Source: a virus. From it: 29,768 bases of DNA. The first letter of the stretch is position 1; each line of letters begins with the position of its first letter. Positions 1 to 7,496 of the stretch are shown in pieces. A model generated the notes under the pieces. It saw only the letters and a list, made by a program, of their open reading frames with translations, was not told the origin of the DNA and did no database searches. Position numbers and translations under genes: made by a program. The stretch is taken from the IMG/VR virus record IMGVR_UViG_3300050821_019845, positions 1 through 29,768 of that record; one strand, 5' to 3'.

Positions 1-72
1 CCTGGCGGCCCAGGCGGCCCAGGCGGCCCTGGCGGCCCTGGCGGCCCTGGCGGCCCAGGCGGCCCTGGCGGC
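1..72. repeat. 9-bp tandem repeat, 8 copies
   Basis: Eight contiguous 9-mers of the form CCTGGCGGC or CCAGGCGGC fill positions 1-72 and continue to the window edge. The only variation is T/A at the third position of the repeat. On the minus strand this switches the encoded residue between Arg (AGG) and Trp (TGG). The copy number is a minimum, because the array is cut by the window. Confidence 0.95.
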
Positions 73-258
73 CTTCAAAATTTCCGCGCCGGAACCGACG
101 AAGCGTAGCTTCATCGGTTCCTTGATGATCCGATCAGACCAACGCTTGACGCTCGCCAGGATCCGCTCGCGATCAACAACCTGTTTTAAATCACAGGCAA
201 CTTTGTAGCGTTCCTGCAATTGCTCGGTGGTGGGTAGTTTGAGTTCAGTCTTGGACAC
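1..258 (-). CDS. Hypothetical protein with Ala-Ala-Arg/Trp repeats, partial (runs off left edge)
   Basis: An open leftward frame runs from a GTG at 258 to the window edge (86 codons, no stop). It starts MSKTELKLPTTEQ and continues through a charged helical stretch. The last 24 visible residues are eight AAR or AAW triplets, encoded by 9-bp repeats at 1-72. The GTG start overlaps the end of the upstream gene (stop 245-247) by 14 nt, as expected for translational coupling in this operon. No family is recognised. Alanine-rich repeats with regular Arg/Trp suggest an extended helix. The C-terminus is missing, so length and function cannot be judged. The start is inferred; no ATG precedes the repeats in this frame near the overlap. 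Confidence 0.55.
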   Translation of the reverse strand, partial: MSKTELKLPTTEQLQERYKVACDLKQVVDRERILASVKRWSDRIIKEPMKLRFVGSGAEILKAARAAWAARAARAARAAWAAWAAR

Positions 259-706
259 GGCGAATTTCTCCACGGTTATAGCCACGCTGCGGCTCTTGGT
301 TATGGTTGCCTTCCAGAATTGCATGAACGTCGTGCTCCCCATGTTTGAGGAGCGTGAAGCGGCCGCTGATGCTGGCCACGCCATCAGTCTGGCTGAGGTC
401 GCTATGCGAGAAAGCGACCTTACCGAGTTTCGGATGATTGACGATAACGCGGAGCTTGTTCTGTTCGACGATCGGGAACTTCCCTTTTATGGATATTCCG
501 ATGAGATTGTAATGCAGGTTGCCGGTCTCGTCGCGGAACTGCACGCTGGCCTTATCATCGATATAATGCGGATTACCGTTCGAGGTTCCGAGTGCGACGA
601 TGATCCTCCCGTTGACTCGTGGAACTTTAGTGAGTCCCTTTTTAGGCAAAGAGTCGACGCGCTTCATAAGCACATCGCCCTGGCGGTAGTGTTTTTTGGT
701 GTTCAT
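245..706 (-). CDS. QGDVL-type phage/bacterial protein of unknown function
   Basis: A 153-aa soluble protein. The N-terminus has the RQGDVLMKRVDSLP pattern and the C-terminus has HGEHDVHAI...QRGY...IRRVQD. This pairing of an N-terminal QGDVL motif with a C-terminal H-x-EH / QREY-like / IRRV-D motif is shared, from memory, by a widespread uncharacterised family. In that family a TGH-H motif usually lies in the middle; here the matching place reads NGNPHYI. It lies 14 bp downstream of the MazG/DnaA-like gene and overlaps the next gene, so it belongs to the early operon. No enzymatic role is known to me. Confidence 0.7.
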   Translation of the reverse strand: MNTKKHYRQGDVLMKRVDSLPKKGLTKVPRVNGRIIVALGTSNGNPHYIDDKASVQFRDETGNLHYNLIGISIKGKFPIVEQNKLRVIVNHPKLGKVAFSHSDLSQTDGVASISGRFTLLKHGEHDVHAILEGNHNQEPQRGYNRGEIRRVQD

Positions 707-720
707 GGTGAAAATTTAGT

Positions 721-1437
721 TCACTGATTGGATGCTTTTTTCTCTGGCGCTGATGGCGGGCTTAAAAGGTCTAGAACTTCAGTTTCGATTATCTCGAAAC
801 TGAGTTTAAAATTGGCATCGGTCTCCATCCGCTCATCGACTGATTCGCACGCGTACAAGACCGTGCTGTGATTAAAATTACCGAAGGCTTTCCCCACTTC
901 GTCTTGAGAGAGCCGCGTGTGTTCGTAAGCCAACTTCATTGCGCACTGCCGGCAAAGCGCCACGCGCTGCCGGCGATCATGGATCGCCAAACATTCAACA
1001 GGTATCCCGAAAGACTCGGCGCATTTATTTTTGATGAGATCAAGTTTGGCGATTTCGCCGTTCCAGCAGAGATGACGGATGATTATGGATTTATCCGGTT
1101 CCGGTTTTATTTGGACTACAACTGATGGCGGCGTATTTTTTAACGCTCGGTACATGATCGCATCGCTCCAGGCCAGGGCGACGGCAGCGATATCGGCCAG
1201 CTCGGCACGCAAGCGTTCAGGATCGACCTCGCAGGCGACCTCGTGCAGTTCCTCACGCAGAATTGTCATCCAGGATATGCTGCCTGTTGCGCGTTCATGT
1301 TCGGTCTGCGCCTTGGATGAGGCTGCGCGGGCACGGCGCCGGCTATTCGCGGCCGTGCCATCAGGATAATCCTTTCGGCCAAATTTCTCGATGGCATGCT
1401 GCTGCGCATCGAGCATGAGATGGAGCGAAGTTTTCAC
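721..1437 (-). CDS. Fusion protein: MazG-like N-terminal region plus DnaA domain IV
   Basis: A 238-aa protein with two recognisable parts. Residues about 55-95 contain W-x-x-IL-x-EEL-x-E and, further on, RAELADIAAVALAW. These match the helical acidic-residue pattern of phage MazG-like proteins (E62, E63 and E66 with D82 as candidate metal ligands). Residues about 130-210 match DnaA domain IV, the DnaA-box-binding HTH: RRQRVALCRQCAMKLAYE, then VGKAFGNFNHSTVLYA, equivalent to the DnaA signature G-RDH-TV-HA. No AAA+ ATPase domain is present. Its ATG overlaps the gam stop by 4 bp (ATGA), so it is co-translated in the early operon. Probable roles are nucleotide-pool hydrolysis and/or sequence-specific DNA binding; neither is proven. 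Confidence 0.75.
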   Translation of the reverse strand: MKTSLHLMLDAQQHAIEKFGRKDYPDGTAANSRRRARAASSKAQTEHERATGSISWMTILREELHEVACEVDPERLRAELADIAAVALAWSDAIMYRALKNTPPSVVVQIKPEPDKSIIIRHLCWNGEIAKLDLIKNKCAESFGIPVECLAIHDRRQRVALCRQCAMKLAYEHTRLSQDEVGKAFGNFNHSTVLYACESVDERMETDANFKLSFEIIETEVLDLLSPPSAPEKKASNQ

Positions 1438-1985
1438 GGGGATTCGGTTTCCTTCGCGCCCTCTTCGAGAATTTTGGCAATGACCTTGTCGAGATCGGAG
1501 TCGGCTGCCTTGATGATTATCTTGTCGCCGACCTCCTCGATCGTGACGCCGATCCGCTTGAGATCGACGCCATCCAGATTGGCCAGGGCATCGCGGGACG
1601 GCTTTCGCTCGGTGACGATCAAGATTTCCGCCTGATCGGGAAGATGTTTTTCGATGAGCGCGATCACGCGCGCATCATCCTCCCAGGTGAGCTTTCCTTT
1701 GCCCTTCTGGAAGCCGACTTTTACTCCATGGAGCGTGAATGTGCGAGGCTTGATAAAGAGGTCCGGCGCGGCCGCAATCGCGCGCTGGAGGTCATCCTGC
1801 GCGGTTTTGGCGATGGCCAGGGCGGATCGTATGCCGGGCAACCGGCGATTGCGGACCTGGTGCAATTCGGCTTCGAGGGAAGCCACGCGTTCAGCCAGGA
1901 CTTCCCGGACAGTTGCGTAATCCCTGGCGAGAAGATCGATCGCATCGAGCGCCGCCTGGGTGGGAGTTGAAATAATATGTGTCAT
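1434..1985 (-). CDS. gam: Mu Gam-like host-nuclease inhibitor / DNA-end protector
   Basis: A 183-aa protein. Residues 10-75 are a long helical, coiled-coil-like stretch with a charged middle (LEAELHQVRNRR). They are followed by RTFTLHGVKVGF (81-92) and GKGKLTWED (95-103), the conserved core of the Mu Gam family. The end PDQAEILI...KRIGVTIEEVGDKIIIKA also fits the family. Mu Gam binds double-stranded DNA ends as a dimer, is Ku-like, and shields linear phage DNA from exonucleases. Size and early-operon position downstream of A and B match Mu. The start at 1985 is the first Met and lies 5 bp after the stop of the upstream gene. Confidence 0.9.
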   Translation of the reverse strand: MTHIISTPTQAALDAIDLLARDYATVREVLAERVASLEAELHQVRNRRLPGIRSALAIAKTAQDDLQRAIAAAPDLFIKPRTFTLHGVKVGFQKGKGKLTWEDDARVIALIEKHLPDQAEILIVTERKPSRDALANLDGVDLKRIGVTIEEVGDKIIIKAADSDLDKVIAKILEEGAKETESP

Positions 1986-1990
1986 GGGAA

Positions 1991-2467
1991 TTATCGGCTG
2001 GATTTGTAGATGCGCTGATCAGGGTGAGAGACCCGGTATTGAATGGCCTGGCTCCAGGTCATTTCGACTAGGCGAGAATCGCTGCGTGATTCGATCAGGA
2101 ACGTGTAGGTGTCGCCCTCCGGTTGTGATTCGATCCATGAGGACTTGCCGGCCGTATAAAAGGCCAAGAGCTCCCCGACATAGGCCACAGCCAGACAGAT
2201 GGCGAAAATGCGAAGGCCTCGGGAAATCTTCTGCCGGCGGATTTGTTCGAGCTGTTTTTTTATCTTCTGCTGACGATTCAATGTCGTGGCTCCGGCTTTC
2301 GGAGAAACGACGGCCGGGCCAATTTTCACGCGATCGCACTGCGGCCAGGCGATCCGAAAGGCATCGGCTTCGGTCGCGTAATTTCCGACTGCACTGTCAA
2401 TAGGCTCGCCTTCGTAGCGCATCGACCAGCCGCCGGATTTATTCGGCTCGATCAAGATCGTAGTCAT
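1991..2467 (-). CDS. Single-pass membrane protein of unknown function
   Basis: A 158-aa protein starting at the ATG at 2467. That start overlaps the upstream stop as ATGA and has a good GGAGG upstream. The longer open frame to 2644 is judged non-coding because it would overlap the neighbour. Residues 1-50 (GGWSMRYEG...YATEADAFRIAWPQ) weakly resemble small DUF2188-like domains. A basic stretch (65-84) precedes one hydrophobic segment at about 85-106. About 50 residues follow. No function can be assigned. It sits between gam and two further small ORFs in the early operon. Confidence 0.65.
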   Translation of the reverse strand: MTTILIEPNKSGGWSMRYEGEPIDSAVGNYATEADAFRIAWPQCDRVKIGPAVVSPKAGATTLNRQQKIKKQLEQIRRQKISRGLRIFAICLAVAYVGELLAFYTAGKSSWIESQPEGDTYTFLIESRSDSRLVEMTWSQAIQYRVSHPDQRIYKSSR

Positions 2468-2715
2468 GCGGCCTCCTTCGCGCCGGCTGCGGCAGCATAG
2501 ACGCTGACTTTCCCCTGCGCGTCGATCAGGCCGACGATATCGAGATGATGGCGCGCACCGTCTTCGCGCCAGCATCCATCCTCGCGCCATAGCTGTGAGC
2601 ATTGATCGGCCAAGGTCAGGCCGGTGAAAACGAATGGCGCGCAATTCTGAGCGCGCTTCGTGATGACCGCATGCTCCTTGTTACGCAGCATGACGCGTTG
2701 GGGAGGGTTGATCAT
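2464..2715 (-). CDS. Small hypothetical early protein
   Basis: An 83-aa protein joined by 4-bp ATGA overlaps to both neighbours, which supports it as a real operon gene. It carries a short internal repetition (REDGCWREDGARHH). The C-terminal half reads LDIVGLIDAQGKVSVYAAA, as in a small beta-rich fold. No membrane segment is seen and no family is recognised. Confidence 0.6.
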   Translation of the reverse strand: MINPPQRVMLRNKEHAVITKRAQNCAPFVFTGLTLADQCSQLWREDGCWREDGARHHLDIVGLIDAQGKVSVYAAAAGAKEAA

Positions 2716-3011
2716 TGCTGCGCCCTCGTTTCAGCGTTCAAGCGGCCTTCCAGGTGAAGGATTTCCGCTCGTAGATTGTTATTGATCGCGCGCTCGATGC
2801 TCAGCGCCTCGGTATCACCGCTTGTGCGTGATTCGATATCGAGGATGCGCAATTCGGCCTGGAGGAGTTCCCAGCAAATGCAGATGAGGATGGAACCGAT
2901 GCAGCCGCACAGAAAAAATCCGAGTAACGACCCGAAAAAGGCGGATGCCGAACAAGACAAAGCCGTTGCAGCGCCGAGGAGTACCGCGAAAATATAGATG
3001 AATTTGATCAT
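2712..3011 (-). CDS. Small membrane protein with C-terminal coiled coil
   Basis: A 99-aa protein. Residues about 3-50 form one or two strongly hydrophobic helices (FIYIFAVLLGAATAL and LLGFFLCGCIGSILICICW) rich in Cys. They are followed by a charged helical tail with heptad-like spacing (LLQAELRILDIESR...LRAEILHLEGRL). The ATG at 3011 lies 3 bp after the stop of the MuB-like gene. The function is unknown. A cytoplasmic-membrane location is inferred from the hydrophobicity. Confidence 0.65.
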   Translation of the reverse strand: MIKFIYIFAVLLGAATALSCSASAFFGSLLGFFLCGCIGSILICICWELLQAELRILDIESRTSGDTEALSIERAINNNLRAEILHLEGRLNAETRAQQ

Positions 3012-3014
3012 GGC

Positions 3015-4130
3015 TTATTCCTTTCCGCTTTTGAGGCCCGCGATGATGCCGTAGGCCTTGGTGAAATGTTCCCACCCGAAGGCCTTGCCTTGTTTCTTGG
3101 CGATCTTCTTGCCGAAGCGGATGAACTCGGTGAGCGCGGTCAGCCCGCGCGTCTTGTTTACATCGCGCACAATCTCCAGCGTCTCGCCCTGGGGCCAGTC
3201 CAGGTCCACGCTCTTGAAGATCGCGCGCAGATCGCCATCGGTCGGGCACGGCGGCAGCTGCAGCTGGAAGATGCCGCGGCGCTCCATCTGTTCGAGGAGG
3301 TGCTTGTCCTTCCCATCCGCGAGTTCGTCGCGCCAGATATTGGTCCCGATCAGGACCATTCCGCAACCGGTCATGTCGTGCAGCCAGCGCAGCAGCTCGA
3401 CGCAGGATAGCTTCGACCGGTTCTTATAGGTGAAAGTCAGCTCGTGGATTTCATCGATCAGCAGGAGATTGTCCTTGTCGATCGCCTTCACGATCCGGCG
3501 CTTCAGGTTGTCGAAGCCGGTCTTTGGCGAGATCGCGCACTGGATGGCGAGCTGGCGCATGAGCTCGTGCGTGCCGCTAGCCGGCTCGATGCGGATATAT
3601 TTCGTTCGGCCGTGATTGTGCGCGGCCTGGTATTCCTTGAGCGCCGTGGTCTTTCCTGTCTGGCTTGGCCCATAGATGCTGCCGATCCGGTTGCTCTCGG
3701 CGCACAGCTCGCAAATCTGGTGAATCTTGCGCGCCGTTGGCGTCAGCACGAAGGCAACGCCATCGCGCTTGACGTGCTGCTCGATCTCTTTTCGAAAATC
3801 GATGATATTGCGGATCAGCTTGGCCGGGACGATTTTTTTGCCGCCATCGTCAACGTAACGGCCGCGATAGACGCGGTGCAACGTGGAGTGATCGACGCCG
3901 ACGTGCTTTGCCGCCTCGGTGCTGCTGATTTCCGACTCGATGCAGTAGAAAAAGAACCAGCGCAGGGCTTCGCGGTCCTCTTCCGCCATGTGCGCGGTGT
4001 TCTGTGTGACCTCGTCGCCTCCGATATTCCAGGAGGAGCGGGGATTGTTGCCGTCATTGGTATCGGCTGGCCGAGCATCTTCGACGCCTGTTGATGCGGA
4101 ATCAGTGTGGACTGTGGTTGTAGTGAGCAT
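3015..4130 (-). CDS. B: MuB-like AAA+ ATPase, transposition target protein
   Basis: A 371-aa protein. An N-terminal HTH-like segment (about 68-92, SSTEAAKHVGVDHSTLHRVYRG) precedes a P-loop ATPase. Walker A is GPSQTGKTT (154-162) and Walker B is LLLIDEIHE (222-230). An arginine-rich region (MERRG) lies near the place of sensor/Arg-finger residues. In Mu, B binds target DNA in an ATP-dependent filament, stimulates the transposase and gives target immunity. The HTH-plus-AAA order and its place directly downstream of the A-like transposase match Mu. The start is the first Met after an intergenic gap of 17 bp. Phage-specific N-terminal residues 1-50 are low-complexity. Confidence 0.9.
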   Translation of the reverse strand: MLTTTTVHTDSASTGVEDARPADTNDGNNPRSSWNIGGDEVTQNTAHMAEEDREALRWFFFYCIESEISSTEAAKHVGVDHSTLHRVYRGRYVDDGGKKIVPAKLIRNIIDFRKEIEQHVKRDGVAFVLTPTARKIHQICELCAESNRIGSIYGPSQTGKTTALKEYQAAHNHGRTKYIRIEPASGTHELMRQLAIQCAISPKTGFDNLKRRIVKAIDKDNLLLIDEIHELTFTYKNRSKLSCVELLRWLHDMTGCGMVLIGTNIWRDELADGKDKHLLEQMERRGIFQLQLPPCPTDGDLRAIFKSVDLDWPQGETLEIVRDVNKTRGLTALTEFIRFGKKIAKKQGKAFGWEHFTKAYGIIAGLKSGKE

Positions 4131-4147
4131 GGGATATTCGCTGAGGG

Positions 4148-6427
4148 TTAGTTGATCAGTTCATCCAGGTCATTTTTTGGATTGGATTCTGGAAATGGAG
4201 CCTTAGCGGGGCTGATGGCCGTGCCGCCGGTGAGATCGTCGAGCGAGACATCGTCGGCACTGGCGGCCGCCTCGCTCGCGCGCCTGGCGCGGCCTTCCTG
4301 CTCGGCCTCGGTGTTGGCGATCCCGGCGGCGAGCTGCTCGCGATATACCGTGAACGCATCGCGGGCGGGGGCATGCCGGCCGAGCTTCATGGAAAGGGAT
4401 GCCACCGCCGGCCGGCCGGGCGTTTCCGCGTTTTTCGAAATTATCTGCTTTTCTTGTCGAGTTTGTGCAGTCGGTTCAGCGGGCGGTGGCAAAAGTTTTT
4501 CCGGCACACCCCATCCAGCGAGGAGCGACCGGTTGTGCGCGGCATCCGCCGCGAGCTGGGCATCCTCCGCGGTATGGCGGGCGCGGACAGGATTGAGAAC
4601 GTGCTTGGTGATGAGCCGCGTGATCTCGCCGGCCTCCGCGCTGATGGCGGCATGGTCGCGGATGTCGATCGCACCGCGGCGTTTCACACTCCCGCACGGC
4701 AGGCCGTTAAGATGCGTGCAGTGCAGGCGATCCGGGCGCGTCGGGTCGAAATAGCCGAGCAGTTCCGTGCCTTCCGGTAGCGATAGGACCGGCGAATCGG
4801 CGTCGGCGAAGGTGTAGCCCTCGCTCAGATGGGAGAAAGTAATCTTGTGGTTTTTCAGCTGCACCCGCTTTGGCGTGAGTAGCAGGCACGCGAGGACATG
4901 CTCTGGAACCTTCTGGAACGAAATCCCCTGGCTGATGCGGACCCAGCGCTCGCGCGGGCTTTCCATGCGCGGGACTGGTGTGCAGGCGAGGACCTGGTCG
5001 CGATCGAGAATGGTGAGCTGCGCCTCCGGCACGATGCTTGAGCGGTCAGGCAGCATGTATTCAACGACCTCGGCGAAGCCCTGCATGTGATGCCTGGTCC
5101 GCTCTTCCATCCTGGCGAAGATGCGATCGTAGGCCGTGAGCGCGTCCTCGAATTTCATGAACTGCACGCGTAGCTGGGAGAGCTGCTCGGCGGTGAGGCC
5201 TTCGGTCGAAAGAAGTTTTTCGGAGTAGAGAAGCTTGGCCTCCAGGTCGCCGGGCTTGAGCTGATAGCAGGAGCCTTTTTGCCCTGGCAGCGAGGCCGCC
5301 ATGTTGGCCATCAAATTGTAGAAGCTCTCAATCCAGCCCTTTTCCCAAGGCTTGCCTCCGCGTTCCACGAAGCCATTGCGCAGCGTCTTGTCCGCGAGCA
5401 GCCCCGTCCTGGCCACCTGGACGCCGAGCAGCAGTTCAAGAGATAATTCGAAGTCGCTGCTGATGGCAGCCGAGGCGTTTTCGCAGAGGATCGTGACGCC
5501 ATAGCCCTGCGGGATGCCGTGATCCATGAAGATGCCGTAGAGGAGGCCCTGGACATCGTGGCGCGTGATCGAGAGACGCTTGCCTTCATCGCTCTTGAAA
5601 CGAGGTTTCAAGCCGTGGGAAAGTTTCCTGCTCGTGGCCACATCGATGGCCACGAGACCAGTGCAGGTGCAAAGCTCATAGCGGCCGGTCTCGGGATGCC
5701 TCGCCTGGACAATCTGATCGCTCTCGAAATCGTCGATCGTAATCAGCTCCATCGGACGCAGCTGGCTGCGATCGCGGACCAGGTGGGGGAGGTAACGCTT
5801 GGCGGCCGCGAAGCCGCGGCGCTTGAGCGCCCGCTCGGCCTTGGACGATTGCTTGGTGTAGAGATTGGACGTGGACCAGCCCTTGGGAAAAAAGCCCATG
5901 GGAAAACGGACGGGCAAATCGCGCTCGGGAAATTCGGTGAGGAAAAATTCGCTCCAGGTCCCGTAGCCAGGGATGGATTTTCCGGCGCACCATTCGGCCT
6001 TGATTTCCTGCATGGCCTGGCGGGCGCCGCGGCTATTCTGCTCGACCCTCATGCGGACGAATTCGATGAATTCCTTCGGCAGAGAGGTCGGGCCGCGGTA
6101 CTGCCTGACCAGCACGCGCCAGTCGCGCTTCGAATTGCGGAAGGCATAGTAAAGGCGCTGCAAGGTCTTCGCGGAGAAACCCGGCTCCGAGTTGGTGAGT
6201 GCGATGCGCTGTGATGCCGCGACCACGCCCTCGGGCCCGGCTTCCATCTCGTCGAAGAACCCAAGCAGGAGCCCTACGCGCAGCCTGTCCTCCTGCGTCG
6301 TCGATTGGTAGAACTGCTCGTGATGCTGCAGCGGCACGATCTTCGCGAGGCTTACGGGCACTTCCGCGCTAGTATCGGCCTTCGGGGCGGCAGGATCGAT
6401 CGAAAGTAGTGCAGAGGCGGTTTGCAT
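4148..6427 (-). CDS. A: MuA-like DDE-family transposase
   Basis: A 759-aa protein. Residues about 35-150 are an N-terminal DNA-binding region with HTH-like helices (SAKTLQRLYYAFR). A retroviral-integrase-like core follows: ELITIDDFESDQ (D231/D232), then GIPQGYGVTILCENAS (316-317), then KGWIESFYNLMA (E367). A Mu-type beta-barrel is inferred around 470-600 (FSHLSEGYTFAD...LLGYFDPTRPDRLHC). The C-terminal 150 residues are low-complexity and should contact B. It would cut and join phage ends for replicative transposition. The second catalytic position reads Glu (E316) rather than the expected Asp. The gene starts 2 bp after the DUF3102 stop and is longer than Mu A (663 aa). Confidence 0.9.
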   Translation of the reverse strand: MQTASALLSIDPAAPKADTSAEVPVSLAKIVPLQHHEQFYQSTTQEDRLRVGLLLGFFDEMEAGPEGVVAASQRIALTNSEPGFSAKTLQRLYYAFRNSKRDWRVLVRQYRGPTSLPKEFIEFVRMRVEQNSRGARQAMQEIKAEWCAGKSIPGYGTWSEFFLTEFPERDLPVRFPMGFFPKGWSTSNLYTKQSSKAERALKRRGFAAAKRYLPHLVRDRSQLRPMELITIDDFESDQIVQARHPETGRYELCTCTGLVAIDVATSRKLSHGLKPRFKSDEGKRLSITRHDVQGLLYGIFMDHGIPQGYGVTILCENASAAISSDFELSLELLLGVQVARTGLLADKTLRNGFVERGGKPWEKGWIESFYNLMANMAASLPGQKGSCYQLKPGDLEAKLLYSEKLLSTEGLTAEQLSQLRVQFMKFEDALTAYDRIFARMEERTRHHMQGFAEVVEYMLPDRSSIVPEAQLTILDRDQVLACTPVPRMESPRERWVRISQGISFQKVPEHVLACLLLTPKRVQLKNHKITFSHLSEGYTFADADSPVLSLPEGTELLGYFDPTRPDRLHCTHLNGLPCGSVKRRGAIDIRDHAAISAEAGEITRLITKHVLNPVRARHTAEDAQLAADAAHNRSLLAGWGVPEKLLPPPAEPTAQTRQEKQIISKNAETPGRPAVASLSMKLGRHAPARDAFTVYREQLAAGIANTEAEQEGRARRASEAAASADDVSLDDLTGGTAISPAKAPFPESNPKNDLDELIN

Positions 6428-6429
6428 GG

Positions 6430-7107
6430 TCAGGCTTTCTTCTTCCCCAGGGCCGCATCGCAGAGTTTATGGAGTGTGGCATTCTGGGCGTCGTGCTCTT
6501 CGAGGATTTGCCGCAGATGCTTCGGGTCGGTCTGCATCACGGCCTCTGCCTTGAGAAACTGCGTGCGGAAATTATACATACATTCCACCGCGAAATTGAA
6601 AGTGGTCTGACCGTCGCTGCCGTCGCCCTGGCTGGAGCTGGCCAGGGACGATTTCATGCCGACGCCCTTGATGTCGTGCTTGATCAGAAGTTCGTTGAGC
6701 GACAGGTCGCCGACGAAATCCGAAATGCGCTTCACGAAGCGCCGGCCATTCACGTCATCAGTCGATAGCTCGAATTTGCCGGCCGAAAGAAGGAGCATTT
6801 CCGGCTTGGTCGCCTTCGTCTCCTCAAGGAAGGTGAGAGCGAGCTTCATGTAGAAGCCGCACTGCGCACGGCCCGATGAAGCATTTTGCTCCAACCACGG
6901 CCCAAATTTGCCATGCGAAAGAGAAGCCTTGATCTGATGCAGGCCGATCCCGGTAAGGATCGCGCGGAAGGCCGCTTCGCCTTCGAGTTTTTTAATCAGA
7001 TCGAGCTGCTTCAGTGTGGCTGCCTGGAGATCGGTCAAATTCCTACCACTGGTAGGAATTTGGGTTTGGGCGATGAGCGTCAGGGCGTGAGATTTGGGTG
7101 AAGACAT
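6430..7107 (-). CDS. DUF3102-like early protein
   Basis: A 225-aa protein. Residues 48-95 match the DUF3102 core (ILTGIGLHQIKASLSHGKFGPWLEQ, with the H-G-x-F-x-x-W-L motif at 65-72, then SSGRAQCGFYMKLA). The family occurs in phages and mobile elements and has no established function. A DNA-related role is only an inference. The rest is helical with a Ser/Gly-rich linker around 155-165. Codons about 16-24 lie within a strong palindrome (7036-7062). The stop is 2 bp before the transposase start, so it is probably coupled to it. Confidence 0.7.
   Translation of the reverse strand: MSSPKSHALTLIAQTQIPTSGRNLTDLQAATLKQLDLIKKLEGEAAFRAILTGIGLHQIKASLSHGKFGPWLEQNASSGRAQCGFYMKLALTFLEETKATKPEMLLLSAGKFELSTDDVNGRRFVKRISDFVGDLSLNELLIKHDIKGVGMKSSLASSSQGDGSDGQTTFNFAVECMYNFRTQFLKAEAVMQTDPKHLRQILEEHDAQNATLHKLCDAALGKKKA
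7036..7062. promoter_or_regulatory. 27-bp near-perfect palindrome, operator or RNA hairpin
   Basis: The left arm CAAATTCCTACCA (7036-7048) and right arm TGGTAGGAATTTG (7050-7062) are exact reverse complements around a single base. It lies inside the start of the DUF3102-like gene. It could be a dimeric-protein operator or a strong stem in the early mRNA just upstream of the transposase gene. No second copy was noticed in the window. Confidence 0.6.
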
Positions 7108-7112
7108 GGAAA

Positions 7113-7487
7113 TTAATTGCCGTTTTTCACGGCAAGCTGGCGCGCGGCCTCGGCAATATTGAGCAGCTCATGGCCTTTGAATTCGCGCAGGCAGGAGATG
7201 ATCGCATCGACGCGCGTCTCGGCATCGTACTTCGCCGATTTAACCAGGAGCGTGATGACAAATAGCCTGGGGATGCGCTTCGTCATCCGCTCGCCCTTCC
7301 CGCCATTGTATTCGTGGCCGGCGATCTGGCTACCCTCATCAAAGAGCTTCTCGATGAAGCTATCGCTCAAGCCGGTCATGGCCGCGACTTCCTTGAGCGA
7401 GAAAGAAGGCTTGAACGGAACCTGCCAGTCGAAGTTCAGCGTCGCCTTGGCGGCGGCGTTACGTGTTGAAGCGAGGATGGAAGGCAT
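7113..7487 (-). CDS. HTH-containing early protein
   Basis: A 124-aa protein. Residues about 28-52 read FSLKEVAAMTGLSDSFIEKLFDEG, the pattern of a MerR/excisionase-like helix-turn-helix. This is followed by a basic segment (GKGERMTKRIPRLFVITLLV) that may form the wing. The last 40 residues are helical. It is probably a DNA-binding regulator or accessory factor of the early operon. It lies 9 bp after its upstream neighbour and 5 bp before the DUF3102 gene. No SD sequence is visible before ATG 7487. Confidence 0.65.
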   Translation of the reverse strand: MPSILASTRNAAAKATLNFDWQVPFKPSFSLKEVAAMTGLSDSFIEKLFDEGSQIAGHEYNGGKGERMTKRIPRLFVITLLVKSAKYDAETRVDAIISCLREFKGHELLNIAEAARQLAVKNGN

Positions 7488-7496
7488 GGGGGTTAA

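Noticed and set aside
1-72. CRISPR array or collagen-like PGG gene on the plus strand
   Set aside because: Units are contiguous 9-mers with no spacers. The plus-strand PGG frame hits a stop near 108 and has no start, while the minus frame continues a coupled gene.
227-727. 166-aa rightward frame
   Set aside because: It lies opposite the QGDVL-type gene, has no operon context and shows no recognisable motif.
1079-1369. 96-aa rightward Ala/Arg/Ser-rich frame
   Set aside because: Typical antisense shadow of the MazG/DnaA-like gene.
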